Positions 23,010 through 34,740 of a stretch of 64,000 bases of DNA are shown piece after piece; the first letter of the stretch is position 1, and each line of letters starts with the position of its first letter. Both the position numbers and the translations under genes were made by a program. Origin of the DNA: Loxodes magnus (Eukaryota > Ciliophora > Karyorelictea > Loxodida > Loxodidae). The stretch lies in contig CAMPDV010000517.1 of NCBI GenBank assembly GCA_946699065.1, positions 62,001-126,000 of the forward strand. The letters run 5' to 3'. The notes beneath the pieces were generated by a model. That model was not told where the DNA came from. It ran no database searches and saw only the letters and a list, made by a program, of their open reading frames with translations.

Positions 23010-24503
23010 TTATATTCCTTTTATTCTAAGACTTGGAAATTGTTTCTTTAACTCAATTAATTCATTTATCATATTTTCAGAAATTTAATTTCAATTAATT
23101 TTGCAACCTTATAGTTCAAATAATTATAATTTACTTCAGAACTCATATAATTAATCTTATTCATTCTTTAATCTCAATTCTTTTTTTAAATCTAAAAAAA
23201 CTAATTCTAATTTTTCTAAACTTTTGCTATTTTAGAAAATATATTCAATGCTTTATGTGTTGATATTTTAGCAACTATATAAGCTAAGGGATTTTAAGTT
23301 TTAGAATCTTTAAATTATAATTTGAATTATTTCTAAATCTATTTAATTACAACTATAAAATTCTAATTTTTCTATATTAGATTTATTGTTCTAAAAAAGT
23401 TAAAAGAGTGCTTATTTATCAATTTAACATTATCATAATTTTAAACTTTTTATATTTAGCAAGTTTTATTCTATATATTATAATCATTTTTAATGCTTTT
23501 ATTTAGATCATTCAATTTTTATATCTTCTAAATTTTAACTATTTTAGAAAATTCCAATTAATTGATCTGAGTCTAAATACCCAATTTCAAGATATAATCT
23601 TCTTAGTTTTTCTCCTTTTAATCTTAAATAATCTATCAAAAATTAACATTTTCTAATTCAGGAGCCTTAAAACGAAATAGTTTAAAGTTAGCAGTCACTA
23701 TTAAATTATAAATATCATCCATTCAATTCTGTCCTATTATGATCTAAATAGAATTCTTTTAAATATTATAGTTTATTTATATTTCCAAGATTTTCTTCTT
23801 TAATATCACAATAATTAATTTTTAAAGTCTATAAATTAGGGCATAAAAGTAAAACTTTACTAATGTAATTATTTCAACATATTCCTTCCAAATAAAAATA
23901 TTTTATTTATTATCCACATGTAAGTACTTTTTAGTTTTATATATGCTATTACTTAATCTATTTTTACTTTCTTAATGTTTCAATAAGATACTACATCATT
24001 TAATCTAATTTTCTCTCAAATTACTAATCTTTATTCTTATACTATTCAAGACATTGAATTTAATTTAGATCTAGGATTAAAGAGAATGAGTTATGCTTTT
24101 CTATTTTACTAAAACTTTATTTAATTATTTCCAAAAGTTATATAGCATCTTCTTAAGTTATTTATTTTTTATCTTTCTCATTTTCAAAAAGCGATTCTTA
24201 CCAATTATTAGTCTTTTTTAAGTTTCTTAAAATATTATTAGCATTAACTTAAAAGGTTTCATATTATACTTTTAATCACTTTTTTTACACTTATTCATTC
24301 CTGCAAATTTATTTAAAGTCTTAATAAGAAAAAATGTATTCTAAGATGTAAAGAGGTAAGGAATTTATATGAACTGTATACTTTTATTATTATTTCTTAG
24401 TTTTAACTGATTAAATGTTTATCTATCATTATTCTTCCTCTTATCAATTTTCCACTTATCTATTTTCCTTCTAAAAGCCAAATCGACTAAAATTTTATCC
24501 CAT
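23010..24503 (-). CDS. F-box/leucine-rich-repeat protein (paralogue 3)
   Basis: Open frame of 498 codons from the ATG at 24503 to a TAA at 23010-23012 after LRIKGI. It starts MGQNFSRFGFQKENRQVEN, close to paralogue 2 (MGFIFKRFGFQKEN). The F-box segment is INSLPLYILEYIFSYQDFKQ with VQKKWLKV, and leucine-rich repeats fill the rest up to YEFWSKLQLFEL near the end. The Met-Gly start could be myristoylated, which would place the ligase adaptor at membranes; this is inference. The upstream block at 24544-24563 is identical to that of paralogue 1. The copy lies immediately downstream, in opposite orientation, of a LINE that starts at 24711, so the two diverge. Stop assignment carries the same doubt as for paralogue 2. 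Confidence 0.75.
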
Positions 24504-24543
24504 TATTATTTTTATAAAAATGAGGAAATTAAAAAAAACATAA

Positions 24544-24563
24544 AAGTTAGGCGTTTTAAAACA
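24544..24563 (-). promoter_or_regulatory. Conserved block upstream of F-box/LRR gene
   Basis: Reverse complement reads TGTTTTAAAACGCCTAACTT, identical to 3260-3279, and lies 40 bases before the ATG at 24503. Likely a promoter or 5' UTR element of this gene family. Confidence 0.4.
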
Positions 24564-24710
24564 ATATGGTGAACTAAAATTTGAATATGGGTGATTTATA
24601 ATGAAATAATATAAAAATTATAGTTATAATAAGTGAAACAAAAGATATGCAAATAAGTTAAACTTGGCTAAAGTAAATAAAATATTTTATATTATAAATA
24701 AAATATAAAA

Positions 24711-25374
24711 ATGGCACCTAAAAAATAAAAATCTCCAAGCTATATTAATAAAATATAATAAGAAATATAAATTTATCTTCAAAATCTACAAAACGAAAAT
24801 CTTAAACTCTAACAGGTAGTTTAAGAACTTTCAAACGAAGTATATGTTCTAACTTAGCAAATTAATTAAATGAAAAAGGAAAAAATGGATTAAAATGCGA
24901 TATCGTAAATAAACCTTATAATCGGCAAATATACTCATTAATCCAGCGGACCGAAGAAAAATTACAAATAATAAATTAAGAAGAAAATCTGGAAATGTAA
25001 AATAAGATAAACTATGATCTTATGGATGTAGAGGAAGGGAGAGAATTAATAAACTAAGCATTAATTTATACATAAAGAAGAACGATAATAAGATGCAGAT
25101 ACTGTAAGAGCCAAGGGCACAAGATAAGAAACTGTTGGAAATTTTAGGAAAAATAGAAGAACGAAAGAATTGAAATAAAATATTTAGAATATACTGCTCA
25201 AAAAAACAAAATTATATAGAAGAAAAGAACAATAAATAATTCAAGCAATACTTCTAGTACTAATGAAATAAAAGGTAACACGGATTTGATATTGAAAAAT
25301 TTATAAAGGCAATTCTTATTGGAAACACGGCAAAGAGAGAAATAGTACAAGTCTACTCCGAAGAAGATTTCTGA
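24711..25374 (+). CDS. LINE ORF1 with CCHC zinc knuckle
   Basis: Starts MAPKKQKSPSYINKIQQEIQ, continues as a coiled coil (LQNENLKLQQVVQELSNEVY), and after an acidic stretch (YDLMDVEEGRELIN) carries a perfect zinc knuckle RCRYCKSQGHKIRNCW at 25093-25132 (C-x2-C-x4-H-x4-C). It ends VQVYSEEDF at TGA 25372-25374. Such ORF1 proteins bind the element's RNA and travel with the reverse transcriptase. One frame change near 24885 separates the coiled coil from the rest. ORF2 follows directly. The design equals that of the ORF1 at 15514. Confidence 0.7.
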
Positions 25375-25399
25375 TAAGAAAAAACTTATACAAACTCTT

Positions 25400-28300
25400 A
25401 TTTGATTAAATAAAAAAAGCTGAAGTCACTTTAATAAATTATGTTTTCTTTTATGTCATAAGCAAAATATAAACAATTCTTAAATATCTTTTTCATAAAA
25501 AATGCAAAAGCAAGAATCTTTCTTTTATTATGACAAAAATAAAATCACTAATTTTCTCGAATAATAGAAAACTTCACTTAAAACAGATTAAATTGAAAGA
25601 AAAATTGTAAAAATAGTGGAAAGACTTACATTAAATTTAGGGGTTTTATAACCTTTTAATGAATAAAAATTAATTCAGATTAAGAAAGATTTAGAATATA
25701 CTTTAGAAAAAATTAAAGAAATAAATCTAAATTTTTATATAAAAATACAACTTTATACAGATCATTTTTTGATATTACTTAATTTAAATATTTAAATATT
25801 CAAATATTCAAATACTTGCTCTCAGAGTTATCTTTAAAATTAATAAACTCTAGAATTTAAAAGTAAAATCCGATTAAAATTCTCAATTTGATGGATGCTC
25901 AACAATTTTCGACTTGATAAATAAAAATGATATAGATAAAAAATATAACTATATTAAGCAGATACTAATAAATAATGTAGATAATGTTTTAGGATAAGTT
26001 TGCCTAATAATAATTTTAATAGATTGCCATCAAACTTAGTTTAAAGTTTTAATGCTGCGAACTAAGCAATAAAAACTTATTAATAGGCTTAGAATAATAA
26101 GGAAGATCAAATTATATAATAATAAAATTATCTTAAGAAAAAACTAAAAAAATTAATATAAATAAAAGAAATTACTAGTAATTTAAAATAAAATAAGTAC
26201 AAATAATAGAGAAAAATTAGCAAACCTCTACATAAAATGTTTAAATAAACAATTAAAATTTTAAATCCAAAGAAGCGCAACAATATGTATTTAGATTTGG
26301 AAGAATTTTCTCATTTTATAAACAATTAAGAAAATAATGCTTTCAATACAAATAAGGATATTGATTAGAAAGAATTAAAAGCATGTAATAAAAATATTTA
26401 TAATATTTTTAAAAAATACTAAGAATCTTATCTACAAGGATTAAATCTCTTTAGTTTTAATGAGTTTTAAGTAATAATAAGTAACTAGATAATAAATCAT
26501 CAGGTTTAGATGGTATTAAAGCAGAATTGATTAAATATGCAAATAAATAGTTCCATATTGTTCTTTGAAAGTTTATTAATAATATGTTAAGAAATCAACG
26601 AATTCTTAATTAATTAAAGTAGATAAGAATTCTCTCTAATTATAAAAAAGAATCAAAAAATGAATGAAAGAATTAGAGATCTATAGCTCTTATTAGCATA
26701 ATTCTAAAATTTTATGAAAAACTATTAACTTAGAGACTTTATGAATAAGTTAATTAGCGTAGAATTATACACCCCTCATAAAAAGGATTCTTTAAAAGCA
26801 ATTAAACTATGCATAATGTATGGACTCTGCAACAAATTATAGATTTTCATATAAGATGAGGAAAGAAAAAGCAACTTATTACTACTCTTATAGATGTAGA
26901 AAAGTTGACACTATTGATAGATGATTACTTTTTGATAATTTAAGAAGAATTAAGCTTTCTTTAGCATTAATTAATAGCTTTGAATCTTTTTATAAATAAT
27001 TGGATCCTAGATTTATTTAGCCAGAGCCCTATCTAGAAATTTTCTCTACAATAATAGAGTTTTATAAGGGAGTTCACATGGACAAGTTCTTGCGATGATC
27101 TTCAATGATATTGTTATAAGAAATATTGAAACTTACCAAAAAAATACGGTTTTAAGATATGTGGTCGAACTTTTACTACGAAAGCTTGGACGGATGATTT
27201 AATCCTAATTTCAGATGAAATAAGCATGAATTCATTGATTTAAGTAACTTGTAAAGTTTTTAGTTGAGTAAAATTACCTATCAATGTTGAAAAGTGTGAA
27301 TATATCTGATTTTTAAAGAAACATAAAAGTAAAAATGATTCTAACTAAAAATAACTTTGAATAGCATATAGGTTAAAAATTCTAATAATATAACATACTT
27401 GGGATACAAATTTAATGAATATAAATACTATAAATCTCACTGCAATAAAATCTATCAAAAGTATAGATAATGAGTAAATGGCGCTATTTTGTAGCTATCT
27501 AAATATAAAAATATAACATCATCAAATTATAAACAGAATTTTCGTTAATTTATTCATCCAAAATAGAATATGGTTCAGAAATAATGTCTTGAGCTATCGT
27601 TAGTGGAATTTAAAAAAATTTAAAAATAATATTCATGCAAGCTAAAGAAAAGTATCAAAATAGGACTTACAAAGTCCGAACTAGACATGTAATGAATCTT
27701 GTTTCATAGATCTAAATTGATTACCAATTGAATACTACATTGCAATTAAACATATACAATTCTAAATAAAAATAAAGTTAGAAACTTAATTACAAACTGA
27801 TTCGGATATTACTTTTCTTTTTAATAGATCTAAGAGATAACTTAGACTAATTTAAAAATCTTTAGAAGTTATCCAAATAATTTTAAATAAATTAAATAAT
27901 TATGAAAGCAAAGAATTTGTCAAAGAATCTAAAAATTTAATTTAAAAGAAATTTTTTAAAGATGCAGTGATTCGGATGAGTAATATGCCTAAAAAAGTCT
28001 TTATTTTGGAGAAATTTAAAACAATCCAGAAAAATTTCCTTATTATACATATAAACACTTAACAAGAACAAAGCAAGAGAAATTATTTCAATATACAAAA
28101 TAAGAACTTTCTGTTACAATTTTTAATTTTAGAAGAAAAAAAATTATAAAATAAAGCATTCAGAATTTTGCAATTGTGGAGAATTGAATACTTTCGTACA
28201 TATTGAACAATGTGAAATTCTAAAGGTTTGATTGAAGAATTTAAAGATTTCAAATGCTATGATTTACTAAACTTTTGATTTATAATTAAAATTACTTTAA

Positions 28301-28500
28301 TCAAAATTTTCCAACCCAAAAATAATTAGAACAGATAGATTTTAGGATAAAATGCTTCTATAAAATACTATTTCGACAAGAAATCTAATTATTTGCAAAA
28401 TGTAGAATTTTTATAAGAAATATTGAACTAAGAAAGCTTTAGAAGCTACAATGATGATGAAGAGGAAGATAAAACAGATATAGAGCAAGATAATTAATCA
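25400..28500 (+). CDS. LINE ORF2: reverse transcriptase and C-terminal zinc motif
   Basis: Downstream of ORF1 on the same strand. Diagnostic blocks are SSGLDGIKAELIKYA (about 26500), QRSIALISIILKFYEKLL (about 26690), RIIHPSQKGFFKSNQTMHNV (about 26770), TTLIDVEK (about 26885), TDDLILIS at about 27190-27214 (the catalytic YADD block with T for A) and, near the end, EFCNCGELNTFVHIEQC (about 28160), the C-terminal Cys/His motif of APE-type LINEs. The upstream 900 bases should hold an endonuclease, but I cannot find its GDFN or SDH blocks there. Several frame changes occur around 26900-27300. It is closely related to the minus-strand LINE at 10985-13240 (shared RxLIHPSQxGF). Likely inactive. Confidence 0.75.
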
Positions 28501-28624
28501 GGAGTTATACTAAATTTATTTATTACAAATGAAAATATAGTAAAAAATAATAATAATTATTATTATTTAAGCATCTTAAAATATATTTTATCGTTTATTT
28601 AATAAAAAGTTCTTAAATAGAAGA

Positions 28625-28900
28625 ATGGAAGAATCGAAATTTTAATTGTCTTATTATAAACTTAATCTTTAGTAAGGTCCATAGTAGAATCCTACTCTTG
28701 TGGAAAATGCAATTGAGAGATTATCCGGACTTGGTAGGTTTGAAGTAAATGCTAATGGAGTTGCATTCAAAATGCAAAGTGATTCCTGGTTGCAGAAATT
28801 GATTAGCAGAATATCCCCATTATATCTTTCAAGAAGTTATTTTAATATTGCATCAAGACGAGAGCTAGGCTGTCCTAAAACTCTAAAAGCGAATGATTAA
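28625..28900 (+). CDS. Small hypothetical protein
   Basis: Reads MEESKFQLSYYKLNLQQGPQ, QNPTLVENAIERLSGLGRFE, VNANGVAFKMQSDSWLQKL, ISRISPLYLSRSYFNIASRR and ELGCPKTLKAND, then TAA at 28898-28900. The last 66 codons use no TAA, TAG or TGA, while the first 25 contain several TAA/TAG read as Gln. The balanced composition contrasts with the surroundings. I do not recognise the family. It sits between the 3' end of one LINE and the ORF2 tail of another, so it may be a host gene in an insertion hotspot or an element gene. The frame is continuous with later LINE sequence only because no TGA occurs; TAA looks like the natural end. Confidence 0.45.
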
Positions 28901-29039
28901 ATAATTAATAAATAACTAGTTAGTTTGTTTAAATATTTTAAAATATTTATTTTTACAATATAAATATTTTAAAATTATGAATAAAGTGTTAGCTCTGTAT
29001 AGCTAGATGTTCTTTATTATGATTATATACTTTTATTGA

Positions 29040-29735
29040 AAAACTCTTTTAATACAATTGAAACTAAAAATCTTTGTACTTTAGTAAGTAAAAAGATATT
29101 TTTTGGAATTAATAATGACAACCATGATTTCTAACTAACTTTCTATTAAAAAATTTTCTGAAGATAAAATAAGAAATAAACTTTTAAGAAGCAACTCTAC
29201 ACTATAGAGAAATAACCACTTGAAAAAGGAGAGAAACTTGAAGGACTTTATAAATTTCCTGAAATAAATAATACTAAACTTAACAAGGAATAGGGGATAG
29301 AAATAATTTCAATCTTTAAGTTACGTATTTAAAATTATGACTTTCATTATGATTTATATACGCTTCATTATCCTTTCAAAAATGATCTCTGTATGTATAG
29401 AGGAAAAGAAACAATTAGACATATCTTCTAATGCTCTACTATTCGGACTAACTTAGAAATCTTTCTGATAAATTTCCCGGGAAAAACTTGGAAAAATAAT
29501 ATTTTATGATCAAATCTGCATAAACTAACAGTTCAATCCTCTAAATAAACGGATACAGACTTTTATATAAAAATTTTTCATATAAATCTACTAAAAAGAA
29601 TTGAAATTGTATGAAAAAAACACAAATAATTAATTGGAACTCAAAGAAGAAAAACAAGAAAACACAAGAAACAACGAAGAAGAGTTTGAAGATGAAATGA
29701 ACGATGCATGAACTTTATAAACATAATTAAAAGGA
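29040..29735 (+). CDS. LINE ORF2, C-terminal fragment
   Basis: Continuous frame reading TIEKQPLEKGEKLEGLYKFP, NYDFHYDLYTLHYPFKND and then LCMYRGKETIRHIFQCSTIR at about 29390-29450. The C.. .GKET..H....C arrangement is the C-terminal motif of APE-type LINE ORF2 proteins, here with one Cys replaced by Arg. After it comes a basic tail ending in RRKTRKHKKQRRR. There is no reverse transcriptase upstream, so this is a 5'-truncated copy of a family different from the LINE at 24711. Confidence 0.6.
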
Positions 29736-29774
29736 ATTATCTGATTCATATCAGTAACTTCATTTTATTAAAAT

Positions 29775-29890
29775 ATAACTATAAAATAGCTTCTAAGAAA
29801 TAATAGAACTTTGAATAAAACACTTAAGCAGGAAAATTCTCTAAAAAATAAAAAAACGAAATAATTAAAATTAGTTAAAGTAAATTTTGT
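29775..29890 (+). repeat. Truncated 5' end of an ORF1 element
   Basis: AAAATAGCTTCTAAGAAATA and the following ~100 bases match the start of the ORF1 element at 57955 (MASKKQ...). Here the ATG is ATA and the match stops at about 29885. It directly follows the LINE tail at 29040-29735. Confidence 0.55.
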
Positions 29891-30545
29891 GGTTAATGAG
29901 TAACTTAAACTTAATTAAAAAATATTATAATATCTAACTTAATATCATATTTTTCTTAATTAAATATATCTTTAATAAGTTATTAATTTAAGATTTTGAT
30001 AAAACAAATATAATGTAGAAATAATAAATTTATTTTCTTTAATTACTTTTTAATAAATAAGATAATAAGATTAAAACCTCAAAATTAAGAGAAATATAAT
30101 ATTCTAAGATAAAAAATAATTAAATAGCAATTAATTTATACTGAGTATAATTTAAAAAATGAATGATATAAAGTAAATTAAAAAAAGAAGTTAAATTAAT
30201 GATAATTTGATGGGGTAAAATAAATAGTATATAGTGTTGAAATAATTTGAATATATAAAAGAATAAAATTAAAAATAGTAATATAATCTTTTTAAACTTA
30301 AAATAATGAAGTATAAAATGTAATGTAAATTATAAATGAAAGGAATAATTCTAGATTGTAATATAAATAATAGTGACTAGAATTAATCTAGCATTTATTT
30401 AAATTTATTAAATAAGAATATTAAATTATTTAAGTTTTATTGTTTATCCATATTTTATATTTCAGTATAGCAATATAAAATATAACTTAATTATTGTCTT
30501 TAAGTTAATTTTAAATATATCAATTTATTCTTTTTATTCAACCTT
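29890..30545. other. AT-rich intergenic stretch
   Basis: Long A+T runs. No gene or repeat recognised. Confidence 0.5.
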
Positions 30546-30550
30546 TTAAA

Positions 30551-31060
30551 ATGAAAGCTGCTTTATTTTTACCAAATGCTTTAAAAAGGAAAAGACTGTC
30601 ACGACTGATTTTAACTGCATTTATTGTTATCAGTATCTAAAGTGCTTATTAAATCTAGTTTTTATAACAATAAAATACTTAAGATTAAGAAACTTATTAA
30701 GGAGAATATCTAGATAATAAAAGAAAAGATTTGGAGTTTAAATTTATAGAAATCATGAAAAGTAAGAAGGAAATTGGGAAAACAATTAAAAGTCAGGAAA
30801 AGAAACTTATTATTATAATATTAGAAATATTTACTATGAATCATTATTTAAAGATAAAAAGCCAGGATCAGGAGTTTTAAATTTAGCAGTAATTAATTAT
30901 TAAACTATAAATTATTCATATAGAGATTTAAATATTTGTATTAAAATCAAATACTAGAAGCTTCAAATTAGCTTATACCAAACATTTTGCTATTATCTTT
31001 CAAAGAGTCTATATTTAATTATTTATACTAAATAAAAATAATTTAATAGTACATCTGCTT
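30551..31060 (+). pseudogene. MORN-repeat protein with signal-like N-terminus, broken
   Basis: Starts MKAALFLPNALKRKRLSRLI, LTAFIVISIQSAYQIQF, which has a basic stretch followed by about 14 hydrophobic residues, like a signal peptide or anchor. It is followed by MORN-type repeats: TYQGEYLDNKRK, FGVQIYRNHEKQEGNWENN and QKSGKETYYYN, with YYESLFKDKKPGSGVL. MORN repeats (Y.G.W..G...G.G) bind membranes and scaffold proteins. A one-base frame change lies between LDNKRK and FGVQIY near 30720, and only about three repeats are present. It is probably a truncated host gene. The larger MORN gene lies 2.5 kb away on the other strand but is not a direct copy. Confidence 0.45.
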
Positions 31061-31189
31061 GTAAGATTTATAAATAATATGTTTAAATAGCATTAAGTTA
31101 AAATATAATAAATTAAAAATAAAATAATTAAATTTAACTATCTTTTATAAGAACAAGATAACTTAAAAAATATTCTAACTTTTCACTCT

Positions 31190-31340
31190 AAGTCAAATTT
31201 CCAGATGAATATCGGCCAATATCAAAGATCATTCCGTTTCAGGTCCCAATAATCAGTCAAAGCAGAGGGAAAAATAGTCAATTATGGGTACATAATTTTT
31301 CCAACCTCTGATGAGCTTCCTTTTATATCTTAGTTCCTGC
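31190..31340. other. GC-richer unassigned block
   Basis: About 150 bases of balanced composition between AT-rich DNA and the hairpin at 31341. No coding motif identified on either strand; possibly part of a non-coding element. Confidence 0.3.
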
Positions 31341-31373
31341 GGAGGTTCCACTCGATAAAACATGGAAACCTCC
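31341..31373. repeat. Strong inverted repeat (hairpin)
   Basis: GGAGGTTCCA at 31341-31350 pairs with TGGAAACCTCC at 31363-31373 with a single bulged A and a 12-base loop. In this AT-rich DNA such a 10-bp GC-rich stem is striking. It lies at the 3' boundary of the minus-strand ORF1 element 31375-32210. Confidence 0.6.
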
Positions 31374-31374
31374 A

Positions 31375-32210
31375 TATTTCAAATAATAATCATAGATGAA
31401 ATAATTTTAATAAAAATTCTAAAGTTAAAGTTAGAATGCTTTGTTAAAGCCTTAGTAGTCAGCCATCTGACCTATTCTATCAACTTGTCTCCATTAATTT
31501 CTCATGAATTCCTACTAGGCTTAGATAGGCAGTATAGCACTTCATTAGTTCATCATCCTTTAATATTCGGAATAGTTTTAATCTTGCATGTAGCGTTCCT
31601 AATTATTTCTCTAAGGATTAAGATTTGAATTAAAGAATTTTTTTCTATAAATTATTCCGCTTTATGTTGGTTATATCCTAAATAGTTTTTTTTAAATATC
31701 TTATTTATTCTTTCTTATAATTTCGCTTAGTTAGTAACAGTATTTTAATTGGTGTTATTTATTGCACACGTAACATTTTATTCTTTTTTAAACTATTATT
31801 CTTGTAACATTTATTTAATTTAAATTTATTAGTTCTTTTAAATTAATTTTTGCTGTTTATTTTAATTTGAGGCTTCATTTTCTATTTCCATAGGATCTGA
31901 TTGATTATGTTAAAGCGAAAATGGCGTTACCTGAATTTATTATTAAATTTAAAAAATTCTTTGTTCCAGTTTGTTTCCTATTTCATATGATGATTAATAT
32001 TGTTGCTCAAGCAAAGACGTTATTAATTTTTCTAATTTTTCTACTTTATCAGAGAGGTATTTTCGAACATAAACTCTTTTAATGACTTAGATATTAATTC
32101 TATTTGAGTTTATGTCGGAAGTTTTTTTAATTCTGGATTTCCAAGTCGTTAATGTTCGTCATAACAATCATATTTCTTATCATTTTCAAATTTTCCTCTC
32201 TTTTCTTCAC
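31375..32210 (-). mobile_element. ORF1-only retroelement, minus strand
   Basis: Nearly the whole length matches the plus-strand element at 58060-58800. The protein reads KKYDCYDEHQRLGNPELKK, LPTQTQIELISKSLKEFMF, and near 31790 a zinc knuckle KCYVCNKQHQLKYCY (C-x2-C-x4-H...C spacing shortened). Downstream comes a shared untranslated part containing the tail hairpin GAACTAATGAAGTGC at 31527-31557. No endonuclease or reverse transcriptase is present. It is thus either a LINE deleted of ORF2 or a non-autonomous family. The 5' ~100 bases (MASKKQ region) are missing; the MORN gene ends directly upstream. Confidence 0.6.
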
Positions 32211-32224
32211 CATTACTGTTTTTA

Positions 32225-33616
32225 GCACTCCTTAGCCATGCCATTTATTATCTTTTCATTGTCCTACATAATCATCTCCATTACTATAAGTATAAGTACC
32301 TTAGCTATGTCTTCTATTGTAGAAAAAATCTCCTACATATTAATTTTCTTTATGCTATTCTGATCCTCAAATGAAAGTACCTTTTCCATGTATTTTTCTT
32401 TCAACATATTATCCTTCATATTTATCCCCATTAATCCATGTATATACCCCATATCCGCTTTATTTATCACCTTTAAAATCTCCTTCGTATTTATCTCCAT
32501 TTTTACTTTATCACTCCAAATCCATCATATTTTCCATCTCTCCAGTCACCTTCGTATACATCTCCAATTGTGTAAGTATAAGTTCCTTTTCCATGTCTTT
32601 TATCATTAAAAAAGTCACCAACATATTTATCTCCACTTCATGATCTCTTGCCCAAACAAAAGTTCCTTTCCCTGTCTTTTACTATCTACATACTATCCTT
32701 CATATTAATCTCCGTTTTTTCATTTATAGATCCCGTATCCGCTTTATTATCCATTTACTCAGTCTCCTTCATAAACACTTCCGTTATTATAATAATAGAT
32801 ACCTTTACCTTGCCTTTAATTATTTAAGTATTCCCCGATGTATTTGTCATCTTTTCACTTGCCATTTCCTCATATAAAACTTCCTTTTCCTTGTCTTTTA
32901 TCTAATACTCATTGACCTTCAAATTTATCGCCATTCTTTCATGTTTAAATGCCTTATCCATTCCTTTCGCCGTCTAATCATTCCCCTTCATATATATTTT
33001 CTTCTTTAAAAAAATAAGTTCCTTTACCTTCTCTTTATCCTCTACGATAATGTCCAATATAAATATCTCCTTTTCAAGATTCAGCATTATACCAATATAT
33101 TCCTTATCCATCTCTTTAATCTTAATATAATTCCCTTTCGAATTTATCTCCATTTGCTCAGTTGTAATTTCCAAAGCCATGTCTTATGATAGTTTTTTTA
33201 ATATTATATCCATTGTATAAATCACGGTATTTCTAATTAACAACCCACTCATCTTCTTATTGCTTGAAAGTTTAATAACAAGAACTTTCAACTCTATATA
33301 CTTTAAGAATTTCAGCTAGCTTTATTTAAAATTAGTCTTATGGGATTTCTTCCTTTAATTTAACTTATTTATTTTATTCAAAGCATTCCACCTAAGTAGA
33401 TAGCTAGGAATTATAATTTTTAGGAATCTTAGCATCATCTTCTACAGCAACTAAGGGAGGTGGTAAATCATCATCATTTTTGGGATTATAATGTTCTTAA
33501 TGCATGTTTTATTTATTATCTTACTGACTACTTAGCATTGATTCAAAATCCTACTATCTAACTTAATATTTTTCTTAATCCTATCTCCTCTTTTACTTAG
33601 TTGAATGACTACCCAT
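32225..33616 (-). CDS. MORN-repeat protein (myristoylation-type start)
   Basis: The ATG at 33616 gives MGSHSTKQKRRQDQEKYQVR, a Met-Gly start with a basic stretch typical of membrane-anchored proteins. About 130 residues with an acidic/proline patch (NDDDLPPPLVAVEDDAK) follow, then a long run of MORN repeats: YEGEWLDGERNGQGIQTW, FEGQWVLDKRQGKGSFIW, YEGDWVNGQQSGYGIYKW, YVGDFFNDKRHGKGTYTY and others, at least ten in all. The Trp of the repeats is TGA in most cases. MORN proteins bind phospholipids or organise cytoskeletal and basal-body structures. Three single-base deletions (about 32700, 32680 and 32500) shift the frame between repeats; they could be real decay or assembly errors, since the repeats on both sides stay intact. 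The frame joins to an ORF1 element at about 32220. Confidence 0.75.
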
Positions 33617-33869
33617 TTTTTTATTATAATGATTGAACTTTAAACTTTATTTAAACTAATAAATTTCTAATGGTTTAAAGCAACCTTTAAATAGCTTATT
33701 ATTAAAAAGGAAAGTCAAAATTTATATAAGTAAAGAGAGAAAAACAAAGCTTTCTATTACTATTTTATTTATATAAGTTAAAGTATAAGATAAATTAAGA
33801 TATATGATAAATTACCTTTTATAATTATCTAATATTTTGCTTATTAAGCTAACTATTAAAATTAAATTT

Positions 33870-34740
33870 TTGGCGTTTTTTGAGATATTTCAACCTCTTT
33901 TCCACCGAACTTTAGATTGATCTAGATGCTAAATATTAAAGTCTGAAAATCTTTACAAAATTTCTCTTTGCCTTGTATGTTTCCCTTGAATTCTTATTTC
34001 ACCTAGATGAAAGATATCTTTTTTCTTATTAATTTTCCAAATTTGTTACTATATAATCTTTCTCTTAATAGTTTTAGTTGATATTATATCTTCTTTCTGT
34101 TCTCCAACTACTTCTTCTAGTTTCAATATTCTTACTTGAAATTGAGAAATTTCTAGCATACTTTTCACAAATGCTTTTGAGAGTTAACAATAATAGCATC
34201 TTTTTATTTGTCGATTAGGCTGAAATATTGAGTTATTTTCACCTTCAGTTATCATCAGCTAATTCTTCAGTTCCATTTAACGCTGCAATTGTACTAGTTT
34301 TTTTCTATTTTTTCTAAATTTTTGATCAGTTTTTTGTACTTCTATTGCTAGTTTTGAAATTAATTTTGTAAAATATTTCAAAATGCATTAAGGTCTTTTT
34401 CTTAGGTCATGAATCTAGATTATATTTCCTCTGCAAGTTCAAGTTTTTCCATTAAATTTTTATATATTTATCCAAATTTTTTACCTCTTCTTGGAGGTGC
34501 AGCATACCTTTAAACGGCTAATCATAACTTATTACTACTATGTGGCGAGATTCGAGATTTCTGAGGGCATAATATTTTTAGCCTATATCTAGGCTTTTCT
34601 TCAGAGGCGGTAGACTCATCCTGATGAGTGACTTTTTTGAAACCCTTTTCCTAATCCTAGCCTTTTTAAGATGTCGTTAACTCCTTCTTTTTAGAAGCCG
34701 CGAAGAATCCTGGTTTGAATCCTTACTTATTTATATTTTT
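33870..34740 (-). CDS. Decayed LINE ORF1 (coiled coil plus knuckle)
   Basis: Minus-strand copy of the ORF1 group best seen at 59950-60890. Recognisable parts are the coiled coil around VKNLDKYIKI, the Q/E-rich middle, and KRCYYCQLSKAF at about 34190, the first half of the CYYCNS.KHLWRRC knuckle. The second half is out of frame. The end (RWKRGWNISKNA) contains the same AACGCC stretch that follows the ORF1 at 54842. At least two frame changes, so inactive. No ORF2 is attached. Confidence 0.5.

Noticed and set aside
34715-34740. TGGTTTGAATCC-like T-arm of a tRNA
   Set aside because: No matching acceptor, D or anticodon stems in the surrounding 75 bases.
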